DNA of 64,000 bases from Agrobacterium tumefaciens. GTDB taxonomy: Bacteria; Pseudomonadota; Alphaproteobacteria; Rhizobiales; Rhizobiaceae. Numbering within the stretch: the first letter of the stretch is position 1; each line of letters opens with the position of its first letter. The notes under the pieces are model-generated. The model did not search any database. It worked only from the letters and a program-made list of their open reading frames with translations, and had not been told where the DNA came from. Positions 24,555 to 33,615 of this stretch are shown here, one piece after another. The translations under genes and the position numbers were made by a program. The stretch lies in contig NZ_CP039904.1 of assembly GCF_005221385.1 (NCBI RefSeq), positions 1,399,501-1,463,500 of the forward strand. Direction: 5' to 3'.

Positions 24555-26219
24555 ATGTCTGTTAAAAACGGGACTATTCATCGCCTCTCCATTGTCACAG
24601 CTTTTGCGATCGCCGGGCTTGCTGCTTCAAACGCACGGGCGGAACATTGGTCCATCGACGGTCAAAACCTGACCGTGGAACAGGTCGTCGGCCTGGCGCG
24701 GGATGACAGCGCCAAAATTACTCTCACCGAAAGCGCGGACAAACGGATCGCCGAAGGCTTCGATCTGGTGATGGAGGCCGCCCTGCAAGGCAAGGCGGTC
24801 TACGGCCTGACGGTCGGCGTTGGCTGGAACAAGGATCGCCCAGTTTTCGCGATGAAGGACGGCAAGCGTGTGCTGGACGACGATCTGCTGAAACTGTCAC
24901 GCGCTTTCAATTCGACATCCCTGCGCGCGCATGGCGCGGGCGTGGGCGAGCCGATGGCGGTAGAGGCCGTGAGGGCGGGCATGGCGATCCGTCTAAACCA
25001 GATTGCAACCGGCCGAACCGGCGTTCAGAGCGCCGTTGCGGAAATGTATCGACAGTTCCTGGAGCAGGGGATTACCCCGGTGGTTCCTTCACGCGGTTCT
25101 GTCGGCGAGGCGGATATCACCCTTGCCTCCCATATCGGTCTGGCGATGGTCGGCGAGGGGGAGGTCTTCATGAAAGGCAACCGCATTCCCGCAGCACGCG
25201 CCCTGACTGACGCCGGCATCGCTCCGCTCGAGCCGGTTGGCAAGGATTTCCTTTCGATCCTTAGTACGAATGCGCTGACCGCCGGACAGGCTGCCCTGCT
25301 GGCGCACGATACGGCGGGTTATCTCGAGAAAGAAGCCATTGTCTTTGGTTTGGCACTTGAAGGTTTTAATGGCAATGTCGCCCCTTTCCTCGCGGCGACG
25401 AACGAGCTGCGCCCCTTTGCCGAAAACACATCCGGGGCACTGATGGTTCGCTCTGCCCTTGACGGCAGCTATCTCTGGTCACCCGCGAAGGATCGGGCGC
25501 TGCAGGACCCGCTGTCTTATCGCACCATGGCCTATGTGCTTGGCGGAGCCGAAATTGCAACGCAGGATTTGACCAAGGCGCTAGAAATCCAGATCAATCA
25601 CAGTGATGACAATCCGGGCGTAGTTGCGGGAGCCTCGGACGACAAGGTTTCCGGACAGGTCTCCCAGTATTTTATCGAGGGCGAAATATCGGGAGCGATC
25701 TATCCGAGTGCGGGTTTTGAGATGCTGCCGGTGGCCTCGAGGGTTGAAACACTGAACACGGCGCTGGTGCGTCTGTCACAGGCCATTACGATGCAGACGA
25801 TCCGCTTCGAAAACCCGGACATGACGCATCTTTCGCGGTTCCTTGCTGCTGAAACCAATCAAGGACATGCATTTGGTGCGATCCAGAAACCGCTCGTCGC
25901 GCTTCTGGCCGAAAATCAGCAGATCGGCGCGCAGGCTCCCGTAGGGTCGATTGCGATGGCAGGAAATATCGAGGATCTGGACAGCCACGCACCGCTTTCG
26001 GTCACCAATCTCGGCCGAATTCTGGATAACCTCTACTGGATGTCCTCGATCCAGTTGCTCCATGCGGCGCAAGCTGTTGATCTACGCAAGCCCGGGCAGT
26101 TGGGAGCGGGGACAAAAGCGCTGTTTGAAAATTATCGCCGCAGTGTGCCCTTTGTGGCGGTGGACCGAATATATACCAATGATTTCAGTACGGGTTATCG
26201 CTTTCTAAAGGCCCGTTGA
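24555..26219 (+). CDS. Exported HAL-family lyase without MIO triad, candidate ergothionase
   Basis: 554 residues. A Sec-type signal peptide (MSVKNGTIHRLSIVTAFAIA, cleavage after ASNARA, residue 29) directs it to the periplasm. The rest is a full histidine ammonia-lyase fold: AVYGLTVGVG (81-90), SRAFNSTSLRAHGAGVG, VPSRGSVG (177-184), LSTNALTAGQAALLAHDTAG and INHSDDNPGV. The Ala-Ser-Gly triad that forms the MIO electrophile after GSVG is replaced by E185-A186-D187. Ammonia elimination from histidine should therefore be impossible. Ergothionase, which removes trimethylamine from ergothioneine, is a known HAL relative that needs no MIO. The neighbours match the later steps of that pathway. Confidence 0.75.
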   Translation: MSVKNGTIHRLSIVTAFAIAGLAASNARAEHWSIDGQNLTVEQVVGLARDDSAKITLTESADKRIAEGFDLVMEAALQGKAVYGLTVGVGWNKDRPVFAMKDGKRVLDDDLLKLSRAFNSTSLRAHGAGVGEPMAVEAVRAGMAIRLNQIATGRTGVQSAVAEMYRQFLEQGITPVVPSRGSVGEADITLASHIGLAMVGEGEVFMKGNRIPAARALTDAGIAPLEPVGKDFLSILSTNALTAGQAALLAHDTAGYLEKEAIVFGLALEGFNGNVAPFLAATNELRPFAENTSGALMVRSALDGSYLWSPAKDRALQDPLSYRTMAYVLGGAEIATQDLTKALEIQINHSDDNPGVVAGASDDKVSGQVSQYFIEGEISGAIYPSAGFEMLPVASRVETLNTALVRLSQAITMQTIRFENPDMTHLSRFLAAETNQGHAFGAIQKPLVALLAENQQIGAQAPVGSIAMAGNIEDLDSHAPLSVTNLGRILDNLYWMSSIQLLHAAQAVDLRKPGQLGAGTKALFENYRRSVPFVAVDRIYTNDFSTGYRFLKAR

Positions 26220-26514
26220 GCGGTTGTTATATTGGTGTTGAACAGATGAGATGACCGATGTCTTCCGCCCCTTTTCGCAAAGCAAATACTTGATGCTGCG
26301 GCACGGCCCGAAGACCTCGGCCATCCCCGCTATGATGGGCAGCGCCGAATTTGATACAAGGTAATCTGTCGATCTATATTTCGACAGGACCGGGAGCTGG
26401 CTTTACAGAGGAATATCGGCAGATAGCTGACAGCAGGGCCCATTATCTTGTGGAGGGTTCTGGAGTCTGGAATCGAGCGGGCTGTCGCAAATATTCCAAA
26501 GCCTGCACCCCGTT

Positions 26515-27489
26515 TCATGAGGGGAGTAAATCTATTTGCAGCTTGTAGGTGCGGCTTTCCCCAGCATCCAGCTGACCGCCTTCGGGTGGTCGGAGATCGG
26601 ATCGAGGCTCGATCCCAAGTGCGAATACGCCGGACTGGTATGCGCGCCAGGTCGCAAACTTTGGAAGCGCCACCTGATCATAGGTCAGGGAGAGGGAGAA
26701 ACCACATCGCTTGTTTTCGAGAACAATTGGCGTGTCGTGCGGAGTGACGCGGCAGTCGATATGATCCACTTTCTCCCCAAAGCTGTCGTGAGGGATCGGC
26801 GGAGTCGAATTGATTTCGCAAAGCGCAGGTTCAGGCAAGCCCTTCACGATCAAGGTCTCGTCCAAGAATGGATATCCGACGTTGAGGTGATAGAGGATAG
26901 CGTGTTCGGATGGTCGAAAGCTTCGGTTCGTTACCGTGTCTTCAATGAGCAGTGTGGATTCGAAAATCGGGACGGTTATTTTGCGGTGCAGTTCTAGAAC
27001 CTCTCCGAAAACACTTGATTGCCGCACCGTGCCCTCGCAGATGATGGTGCGTGTCCCAACCTCGACGCCAAATCTCTTCAGCCGCGACTTCTCGGACGAG
27101 ATCCGGCCGTGCTGCGGCAACCGCCTGGATTTGAGATTTGGATATCCGTAATGCGTGACATCGGAGTCATGAGGCCTGCTGTACTGGTCCAGACCGCATG
27201 TCACCATGAAGCCATCGAAATTGCGGAAAAAGCCCAACCCCTCTTCTGAATCCGGGTCATGTGGCGAGAATGGCATCTGGTTGGAAGAGTGCCAGCCTAC
27301 ATTCACCCCCTTGAACGACAGCGATGACACGTCGAAACCACGATCGACCGCGATCTCGAAGCCGATACCGGCGGCATTTCTGGCAATGATAAGACGCTGT
27401 CCTCTGCCCGGGCCATCTTCCATTGTTAAAAGCCGTGCGTCGGCAACCGAACGGAAATCTGCGGTTCGGCGGAGCAAATCCATGTCCAT
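26515..27489 (-). CDS. DUF4432 family protein, aldose-epimerase fold
   Basis: 324 residues; ATG at 27489 is chosen because GAGGA lies seven bases upstream (a TTG three bases earlier is also in frame). The beta-rich sequence has DUF4432 marks: MEDGPGRGQRLIIARNAAGI, AVDRGFDVSSLSFKGVNVGW, GFMVTCGLDQ, LPQHGRISS, ILYHLNVGYPFLDE and a late ALGIEPRSD. The family shares the galactose mutarotase fold and is assumed to act on sugars. It is the last gene of the minus-strand acc-like operon, 15 bases after the NUDIX gene, and could act on the sugar freed by the upstream enzymes. Confidence 0.75.
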   Translation of the reverse strand: MDMDLLRRTADFRSVADARLLTMEDGPGRGQRLIIARNAAGIGFEIAVDRGFDVSSLSFKGVNVGWHSSNQMPFSPHDPDSEEGLGFFRNFDGFMVTCGLDQYSRPHDSDVTHYGYPNLKSRRLPQHGRISSEKSRLKRFGVEVGTRTIICEGTVRQSSVFGEVLELHRKITVPIFESTLLIEDTVTNRSFRPSEHAILYHLNVGYPFLDETLIVKGLPEPALCEINSTPPIPHDSFGEKVDHIDCRVTPHDTPIVLENKRCGFSLSLTYDQVALPKFATWRAYQSGVFALGIEPRSDLRPPEGGQLDAGESRTYKLQIDLLPS

Positions 27490-27504
27490 CAATTGATCCT
27501 CATT

Positions 27505-28011
27505 TTACGGCTCGGAGCGCTGATACGTGGCCGGCAACGCCAGGGTTTCAAGTTTTGAGATCAAGCAACGAAGCTCCGGTTCCCTGACGGAAGAGGCTGC
27601 GGCCGCCGGCGTGAACCAGCTCAGTCTGCGTTCGTCCTTTTCGGGATAATCGCTCTCGAGCCCTTGCACATCGAGCAAATGGACCTGGACCATCGCAGGG
27701 ACAAGATTTCCGTCATCCAGCCTCTTAAGATAGGTGTAATGACCCCATGCCTTTTTCTGGACACGGCCTCTCACTCCGGCTTCCTCCCAGGCCTCGGTGC
27801 AGGCAATTTGGTGGGGCTTCTTCTTCCCCATAGGCCATCCCTTTGGGACGACCCAACGGCCGCTGTCTCTGCTCGTTATCAGCAGGACTTCGATCGCTCC
27901 GTCTTGCTCAGGTATGCGTCGAAAGCAAATTGCAGCATATTGCGTCCTGACATCACCCTTCGGCAGCTTGCCGTCTACTGGTGCTGAAACTTCGGTAGTT
28001 TTGTGTGCCAA
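27505..28011 (-). CDS. NUDIX hydrolase, diphosphoinositol-polyphosphatase-like
   Basis: 168 residues. The NUDIX box starts at GWPMGKKKPHQ and ends in TEAWEEAGV; the catalytic EExG glutamates are present but the usual R of REUXEE is T and the first E position is K. The VLLITSRDSGRWVVPKGWPM stretch resembles the small DIPP-like NUDIX proteins of rhizobia. It may clear a pyrophosphate-linked by-product, but the substrate is not visible. It lies 176 bases after the IMPase-like gene with a hairpin between, so its link to the operon is weaker. Confidence 0.78.
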   Translation of the reverse strand: MAHKTTEVSAPVDGKLPKGDVRTQYAAICFRRIPEQDGAIEVLLITSRDSGRWVVPKGWPMGKKKPHQIACTEAWEEAGVRGRVQKKAWGHYTYLKRLDDGNLVPAMVQVHLLDVQGLESDYPEKDERRLSWFTPAAAASSVREPELRCLISKLETLALPATYQRSEP

Positions 28012-28139
28012 GTCGATAGCCTTTCACACTCCTGTCATGCACGTCGGCTATAGGATTGGTGGATCAAGAGTGCTGAATATCTCGATTATTCAGCGGCTTG
28101 ACTGACGAGATGCTTGAAGGTTTTGTCTGATTGTGAGGA

Positions 28140-28163
28140 GCGTCGCACCGGCTTGCGCGACGC
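28140..28163 (-). terminator. Hairpin after the IMPase-like gene
   Basis: GCGTCGC (28140-28146) and GCGACGC (28157-28163) form a perfect 7-bp stem with a 10-base loop, about 25 bases after the IMPase-like stop on the minus strand. There is no immediate T run, so it may only attenuate reading into the NUDIX and DUF4432 genes. Confidence 0.4.
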
Positions 28164-28187
28164 CCGTTGGTAAAAGGCGATTGAGGG

Positions 28188-29000
28188 TCAGGCAGCCGCC
28201 GAAAGGTTGTTCAGCACCGGCTTTACTCGATTGAGAAACTCCTTGGAGCCGCAGACGAAACGAAGTTTCTGCGGTAACTCCGTATTGTCCCAATCGATCG
28301 TGTGAGTGACGCCCAGTCCCGCGAGGATTGGCAATGCCGCCATGACGTCCCATGTGGAGTCACCGACAGAAACGTACCCATCTGTCTCACCCATCATCAC
28401 TTCGATCAACGAGAGCGTTGCGGACCCCGTGAAGCGGAAGCTTATGCGCAGGTCATCCGAGATGAACCGGATGACCTCCAGCCTGTCAGCCGTCGAGACC
28501 GATGGATGAATGCTGAAACCTGTCGATGCGCGAGACATGTCGAGCGCTGGCAGGGGACCGAGAGGCTTTCCATTGAGCTGCGGTACGATGGCGTGACCAC
28601 CGATTAACAGAAGGTCGCGTGCAGGAGCGAAAATAACGCCGAAGGCGGGACGCCGGTTCTCGAAAAGCCCGATTGAGACAGCCCAGTTCTGGGCGCCGCG
28701 GACATAGTTGAACGTGCCGTCAATCGGATCGATGACCCAGATGCGACCCGAAGTGCCGGTGATCTCGCCGCCCTCTTCTCCGAAGACTCCATCGTCTGGA
28801 AAAGCTTGACGAAGCCTCTCGATAATCAGGGCTTCGACCTGTTTGTCGGCTTCGGTGACCAGGTCGAGGTGCCCCTTCTTCTCGACCGGCAGGGTGGCCA
28901 GTTTTTTGAAGTGGTATAGAGCCAGGTTTCCAGCTTCCCGCGCAATGCCCTCGACAATGCGCGCCTGATCCGAAGAGACTGTTGTGTTTACCTTATCCAC
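28188..29000 (-). CDS. Inositol-monophosphatase family phosphatase, AccG-like
   Basis: 270 residues from GTG at 29000, which overlaps the end of the phosphodiesterase gene; longer starts would reach far into that gene. IMPase metal and catalytic motifs are complete: DLVTEADKQVE, GEEGG, WVIDPIDGTFNYVRG and STWDVMAALPILAGLG. In the agrocinopine operon, accG encodes an IMPase-like enzyme thought to dephosphorylate the sugar phosphate made by AccF. The same order here suggests release of a free sugar from a sugar 2-phosphate or similar ester. Confidence 0.8.
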   Translation of the reverse strand: MDKVNTTVSSDQARIVEGIAREAGNLALYHFKKLATLPVEKKGHLDLVTEADKQVEALIIERLRQAFPDDGVFGEEGGEITGTSGRIWVIDPIDGTFNYVRGAQNWAVSIGLFENRRPAFGVIFAPARDLLLIGGHAIVPQLNGKPLGPLPALDMSRASTGFSIHPSVSTADRLEVIRFISDDLRISFRFTGSATLSLIEVMMGETDGYVSVGDSTWDVMAALPILAGLGVTHTIDWDNTELPQKLRFVCGSKEFLNRVKPVLNNLSAAA

Positions 29001-29793
29001 GCGCCTGATCCCGCAACCGTGCGATCTGTGCGACATCGTCACCGAGAAGCTGATCGAGCTGACCTTCACGGACCCACTGGACAAGTTGAGATTCGACGTC
29101 CACGCCATACGTCATCAATTTTTCATGGTGGCCGGCTGGCAGATAGCAGAAGGCCGCAAAGCCCTCTTCATGCAGCTGGCGCGCCTCGCCGCTGGCGAAA
29201 TGATAGACTTCGATATTCATGGCATCGAGATCGGCCTGGCGAGCAAGCGACGCAGGATCGATAAGGCGGGAGTGCATCAGGCCGACTGTCGGAACCTCCG
29301 GGATGGCTTTCTTAACGTCCCTCAGCTGCACATAATCGAAGGAAGAGAACTGCAACAGGTCGGCGGCACCAAGCTCATCGATCAATGCGCGTAGCTTCAG
29401 GAAAAACACGTCGTTCTGGTCGTAGATCTTGAGTTCCAGTTGGTAGATGATGCCAAGCTCTCGTGCGAGTATAAGCGCATCACGCAGTCGCGGCACCTGC
29501 TCACCTGCAAACTCGTCACTGAACCAGCTACCGGCATCAAGCTTCGCCAGCTCAGCATAGGTCATTTTCTGGACGATGCCGTGGCCATTCGTCGTGCGAT
29601 CAACGGTCTTGTCGTGCATCAGAACGAGCTCGCCGTCGCTGGTGATGGAGAGGTCGGTCTCGCAGGTCGTAAGCGGGCCGCCATACTCGAAAGCCTTGCG
29701 AAACGCGACCAGCGTATTTTCCGGGGCGCCGGCGCTGTGGCCGCGGTGGCCACCGATGCGCATGTTCTCAATCGTCATTCGAAGCGGATTCAT
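28993..29793 (-). CDS. Glycerophosphodiester phosphodiesterase family, AccF-like
   Basis: 266 residues from ATG at 29793 (AAGGAAAA upstream). GDPD motifs are clear: IGGHRGHSAGAPENTLVAFRKA, the CETDLSITSDGELVLMHDKTVDRTTNG block with the catalytic E and H residues, and LELKIYDQND. No signal peptide, so it acts after import. In pTiC58, AccF of this family cuts agrocinopine A to arabinose-2-phosphate and sucrose. Position right after the permease genes and before the IMPase-like gene matches that operon. A plain glycerophosphodiester substrate remains possible. Confidence 0.82.
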   Translation of the reverse strand: MNPLRMTIENMRIGGHRGHSAGAPENTLVAFRKAFEYGGPLTTCETDLSITSDGELVLMHDKTVDRTTNGHGIVQKMTYAELAKLDAGSWFSDEFAGEQVPRLRDALILARELGIIYQLELKIYDQNDVFFLKLRALIDELGAADLLQFSSFDYVQLRDVKKAIPEVPTVGLMHSRLIDPASLARQADLDAMNIEVYHFASGEARQLHEEGFAAFCYLPAGHHEKLMTYGVDVESQLVQWVREGQLDQLLGDDVAQIARLRDQARG

Positions 29794-29810
29794 AGTCTTT
29801 TCCTTCTGAG

Positions 29811-30677
29811 TTAGCGGAGGCGCGCGTCGAAGCGATCGCGCAGATAGTCGCCAAGCAGGCTGATGGAGAGCGTCGTCAGGACAATCACGGCGCCGGGGAA
29901 TGCGGCGATCCACCATGCGATCGCGAGATAGTTGCGGCCGTCAGCGACCATCAGCCCAAGGCTCGTTTCCGGGGCTTGAATGCCAAGACCGAGGAAACTC
30001 AGGCCACTTTCCAGAAGGATGATTTCTGGAAAGTTCACGGTGAACTGAACGATCAGGGGGCCAGCGATGTTGGGGAGCATGTGGCGCAGATAGATGCGCA
30101 TCGGAGGCACGCCGACGATACGAGCGGCTTCGGCATAGCCCTCCTCCTTCGCGCTCAGGACCAGACCGCGCGTCAGTCGCGCATAACGTTCCCAGCTGGC
30201 GAAACCGACAAGGAACACGAAGAGAATTGGGCTGGAACCAAGCAGCGCCAGAACGCCGAGCGCAATGACGATGAAAGGAACCGACGCCATGGCGTCGGCG
30301 AAGCCCATGATGGTGTTGTCCACCCAGCCGCCGAAATGGGCCGCCAGCAGGCCGAGCGTGGTCCCCATGATGGCGCAAATGAAGGAGCCAACCAGCGCGA
30401 TCATTAACGTCATCTGTGTCGCGACGAGCAGATTGCTGACCACGTCGCGACCAAGATAGTCGGTTCCAAGAAAGTGCTCGGCCGACAGGAATGGCCTGGC
30501 AAACCGCGCGATTGGATCCTGGCTCAGGTAGTCAAAGGGCGAAATCCAGCGTGCCGTTACGCCGACGATGACGACGATCGCAATCCAGAGGCAGCATAAA
30601 GTTATGCTTGCCGGCATTTTGCGGAATGGGGCCAGCACGGAGATCGGCGCGGGATTGGAGGAGGTGATCGATGCCAT
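29811..30677 (-). CDS. Opp/Dpp-type ABC permease, DppC-like
   Basis: 288 residues from ATG at 30677, one base after the stop of the other permease gene; the longer open frame lies inside that gene. It has the DppC pattern: FSAEHFLGTDYLGRDV-like start (LSAEHFLGTDYLGRDVVSNLL), about six membrane segments and the ATPase-contact EAA loop around SAKEEGYAEAARIVGVPPMRIYLRHMLPN. Part of the importer that also includes the neighbouring permease, two ATPases and the binding protein. Confidence 0.88.
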   Translation of the reverse strand: MASITSSNPAPISVLAPFRKMPASITLCCLWIAIVVIVGVTARWISPFDYLSQDPIARFARPFLSAEHFLGTDYLGRDVVSNLLVATQMTLMIALVGSFICAIMGTTLGLLAAHFGGWVDNTIMGFADAMASVPFIVIALGVLALLGSSPILFVFLVGFASWERYARLTRGLVLSAKEEGYAEAARIVGVPPMRIYLRHMLPNIAGPLIVQFTVNFPEIILLESGLSFLGLGIQAPETSLGLMVADGRNYLAIAWWIAAFPGAVIVLTTLSISLLGDYLRDRFDARLR

Positions 30678-30678
30678 G

Positions 30679-31596
30679 TCAGTGCTTCCTGATTTTCGGA
30701 TTGAGAACCGCATAGAGAACATCGACGGTGAGGTTGATGGCCACCATGAACGCGGTGAAGAGGATGATCATGGCCTGTACGACGGGTAGATCGCCGGTGC
30801 TCGTCGCATTGACAAACCCACTTCCGAGACCTGGCCACGAGAATACCGGCTCTATGAGTGCCGATCCGCCAAGCAGACCGCCTGCGACGAAGCCGAGTGT
30901 CGTCACCATCGGGATTGCTGCATTCGGAAGGGCGTGACGCAAGATGACGTCCCAATTCGGTATGCCATCCGCACGAGCTGCCGCGATATACGGCTGACCG
31001 AGCACGTCGATCAGCGTGGAGCGCATGAACCGCGCCACGGCCGCAGCGTTGAACAGCGCGAAGGTTGCTATGGGCAGGATGGCATGGTTCCAGGTTGAAC
31101 TTCCCGAACTCGGCAGTACCCGTAGCCACACTGCAAACACGAAGACGAAGACCAGACCGAGCAGGAAGTTTGGAATGCTGTAGCCGAGAACAGCGCCGGC
31201 CATCACACCTTTGTCGACAGCAGATTCACGACGCACAGCCGCAATAATTCCGACGGGGATTCCGATCAGGAGGCTCAGGAAAAAGGCCGAAACCGTCAAC
31301 AGCAGGGTTTTAGGGATTCGCTCGCTGATAACGTCGAACACTTCTCGGCCATCTGCGAATGATGTCCCGAAGTCGCCATGGAATGCATTGGCGACATAGT
31401 AGAGATATTGTTCCGGGATAGAGCGGTCGAGACCCCACTTCTCGTTGAACGCGGCAAGCGCCTCCGGGCCGGCATTATCCGACAACATCGACTGCGCGGG
31501 ATCACCGCTCAAGCGCAGAATGACGAAAACGATGGTAACCGTGAACACGAGAACGACGATGGCACGTATGACGCGGGCGAAAATGAAGCTGGTCAT
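30679..31596 (-). CDS. Opp/Dpp-type ABC permease, DppB-like
   Basis: 305 residues. Typical DppB features are FVILRLSGDPAQSMLSDNAGPE after the first membrane segment, GIPVGIIAAVRRESAVDKG, YSIPNFLLGLVFVFVFAVWL and the EAA loop around AARADGIPNWDVILRHALPNA. Its stop overlaps nothing but the next gene starts one base later, and its start overlaps the end of the ATPase gene by four bases, so the importer genes are tightly coupled. Confidence 0.88.
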   Translation of the reverse strand: MTSFIFARVIRAIVVLVFTVTIVFVILRLSGDPAQSMLSDNAGPEALAAFNEKWGLDRSIPEQYLYYVANAFHGDFGTSFADGREVFDVISERIPKTLLLTVSAFFLSLLIGIPVGIIAAVRRESAVDKGVMAGAVLGYSIPNFLLGLVFVFVFAVWLRVLPSSGSSTWNHAILPIATFALFNAAAVARFMRSTLIDVLGQPYIAAARADGIPNWDVILRHALPNAAIPMVTTLGFVAGGLLGGSALIEPVFSWPGLGSGFVNATSTGDLPVVQAMIILFTAFMVAINLTVDVLYAVLNPKIRKH

Positions 31597-32612
31597 ATGG
31601 CCAACTCCTTCTTCACGAGGACATCAGCCGCCGGGACGGATTGACGGTCAATCTCCTCTGCACGATGGCAGGCAGCTTGCTGGTTCCCGACCAGTCGCAA
31701 TGCCGGCGTCTCACTGACACATCGGTCGATCGCGAATGGACAGCGTGCCCGAAACGCGCAACCCTTTGACGCATTGCTGGCATCGAGTTCGCCTTTGATC
31801 GGCGGTTCGATATTTCGAACCCTGGGATCCATGGTCGGCACGGAAGCCAGGAGTGCCCGCGTGTAGGGATGCCGCGGATTTTGGTAGACCGTCTTGATGT
31901 CGCCTGTCTCGACAATGCGGCCGAGATACATGACGGCGATACGGTCAACGAGATGGCGAACGATCCTCAAATCATGGGTGATGAAGACGTAAGCGAGATC
32001 CATCTCCTGCCAGAGCTCGCTCAGAAGTGCCACCACCTGGGCCTGCACCGAGACATCGAGCGCCGAAACAGCCTCGTCAAAAACGACCAGCTTTGGATCA
32101 AGGATCAGCGCGCGTGCGATGACGACGCGCTGGCGCTGACCGCCTGACATCTGGTGTGGGTAGCGGTTCATCATCGCTCCGGAGAGGCCGACACGTTCCA
32201 GCATCGCGGCTGCCCGCCGATAGGCCTCTTCCCGACCACAGACATGATGAACGATCAGGCCTTCGGCGACCTGCTGGCCGATCATCATTTGCGGGTTAAG
32301 CGCCGCGAGCGGGTTCTGCTGTACGAGGGAGGTGCGAACACGGAAATTCCTCCAGTCCGCCTTCGTCCGGTCTTTGTGGTTTACGCCGTCAAACCATACA
32401 TCGCCGCTGGTTGGTGGTGTCAGACCAAGGAGCAGTCGGCCAAGTGTCGACTTGCCGCTGCCGGATTCGCCAACAACACCGATGCGTTCCCGAGCCGACA
32501 GTTCGAAACTGATGTGGTTCGCGGCGAGCTGCTGCGTCGGCCTGGTGAAGAAACCAGTCTTGTGCCTGTAAGCCTTCGTCAGATCGCTTGTTTGAAGCAG
32601 GGGCGTCATCAT
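31593..32612 (-). CDS. Opp/Dpp-type ABC ATPase, DppF/OppF-like
   Basis: 339 residues from ATG at 32612, whose ATGA overlaps the upstream stop. Walker A GESGSGKSTLGRLLLG, Q loop SLVQQNPLAALNP, signature [15 protein letters not shown], Walker B LVVFDEAVSALD (with A where most ATPases have T or P) and the H loop FITHDLRIVRHL are all present. The C-terminal oligopeptide extension with cysteines (GCAFRARCPFAIDRC) matches Opp/Dpp ATPases, which carry an iron-sulfur or structural cysteine motif. Confidence 0.88.
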   Translation of the reverse strand: MMTPLLQTSDLTKAYRHKTGFFTRPTQQLAANHISFELSARERIGVVGESGSGKSTLGRLLLGLTPPTSGDVWFDGVNHKDRTKADWRNFRVRTSLVQQNPLAALNPQMMIGQQVAEGLIVHHVCGREEAYRRAAAMLERVGLSGAMMNRYPHQMSGGQRQRVVIARALILDPKLVVFDEAVSALDVSVQAQVVALLSELWQEMDLAYVFITHDLRIVRHLVDRIAVMYLGRIVETGDIKTVYQNPRHPYTRALLASVPTMDPRVRNIEPPIKGELDASNASKGCAFRARCPFAIDRCVSETPALRLVGNQQAACHRAEEIDRQSVPAADVLVKKELAI

Positions 32613-33556
32613 GCGACCACCGGATGATAGCAGGAAGCTTCGTGGGACAGGCCGATGCTGGAGGGAGCAGGGAAGCGAGTCACACATTCCTCGGCCACGC
32701 GCGGACAGCGCGGATGGAAGTAACAGCCATCAGGCAGGCTCTCGAGAAGAGGAACAGAACCCGGGATTGGGATCGGTGGCTCAAGATCGGCGGGATCGAT
32801 GCTCGGCATACAGTCGATCAGAGCGCGGGCATAGGGATGAGCGGGCCGCGCAAGCAGCTCCGCAATTGGAGCCGTCTCGATGATCTTGCCGCAATACATG
32901 ACTGCTGCCTTGTCGGCGAGACGCGCAATCACCCCGAGATCATGGGAAACGATCATCAGGGCCATGCCAGTCTCGGCCTTCAACTCTTCGAGGAGGTGGA
33001 GGATCTGCGCCTGCATGGTGACATCGAGCGCAGTCGTTGGTTCATCGGCGATCAGCAATTGAGGCTTTGCCGCGAGTGCATGTGCGATCATGACGCGCTG
33101 GTTCATGCCGCCGGAGAATTGATGGGGGTAGGCGCGCAGACGGCTTGCGGCGCGGTCGATACCGACGCGCTCGAGAAGCCGCATGGCTTCCAGCCGGGCA
33201 TCGTTGCCATTCAGCCCCTGATGGCGATAGAGCGCCGATTCAAGGTAGCGGCCTATTGTGTGAACCGGGTTCAGGCTGCTGGTTGGGTCCTGGAATATCA
33301 TTGCGATCGTCGGATCAGCGGCCCTGCCGGATTTCGTCGCATCACGTTCGAACTCGATGGAGCCACCGGTGCGGGCGATTCCGCGCGGCAGCATGCCCGC
33401 AACGGCGTAACAGGTCATGCTCTTGCCGCAACCGGACTCCCCAACAAGACCGAGGGTCTCACCGGCATCCACACTGAAGCTGATCCCATCAATGATTTTG
33501 GTATTGCGTGCCGGGACTTCGACGACCAGGTCGCGAACGGTCAAGAGCTTTGGCAT
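32609..33556 (-). CDS. Opp/Dpp-type ABC ATPase, DppD/OppD-like
   Basis: 315 residues from ATG at 33556 with AAGGAGAT upstream; the open frame runs further back into the binding-protein gene but has no support there. Walker [17 protein letters not shown] (M replaces the common T after GKS), Q loop [11 protein letters not shown], signature [15 protein letters not shown], Walker [13 protein letters not shown] and H loop [12 protein letters not shown] are seen, with the usual C-terminal cysteine segment ([15 protein letters not shown]). Confidence 0.88.
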   Translation of the reverse strand: MPKLLTVRDLVVEVPARNTKIIDGISFSVDAGETLGLVGESGCGKSMTCYAVAGMLPRGIARTGGSIEFERDATKSGRAADPTIAMIFQDPTSSLNPVHTIGRYLESALYRHQGLNGNDARLEAMRLLERVGIDRAASRLRAYPHQFSGGMNQRVMIAHALAAKPQLLIADEPTTALDVTMQAQILHLLEELKAETGMALMIVSHDLGVIARLADKAAVMYCGKIIETAPIAELLARPAHPYARALIDCMPSIDPADLEPPIPIPGSVPLLESLPDGCYFHPRCPRVAEECVTRFPAPSSIGLSHEASCYHPVVA

Positions 33557-33615
33557 TCTTTGATCTCCTTGGGGCGATGCGCACGGATGCGCATCGCCGA
33601 GGCAGCGTGTTATGA

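Noticed and set aside
17626-26219. Reading the cluster as the normal histidine utilisation (hut) operon
   Set aside because: The HAL homologue lacks the MIO triad and is exported, and hutI, hutF and hutG are absent; hydantoinase and carbamoylase are not part of the normal route.
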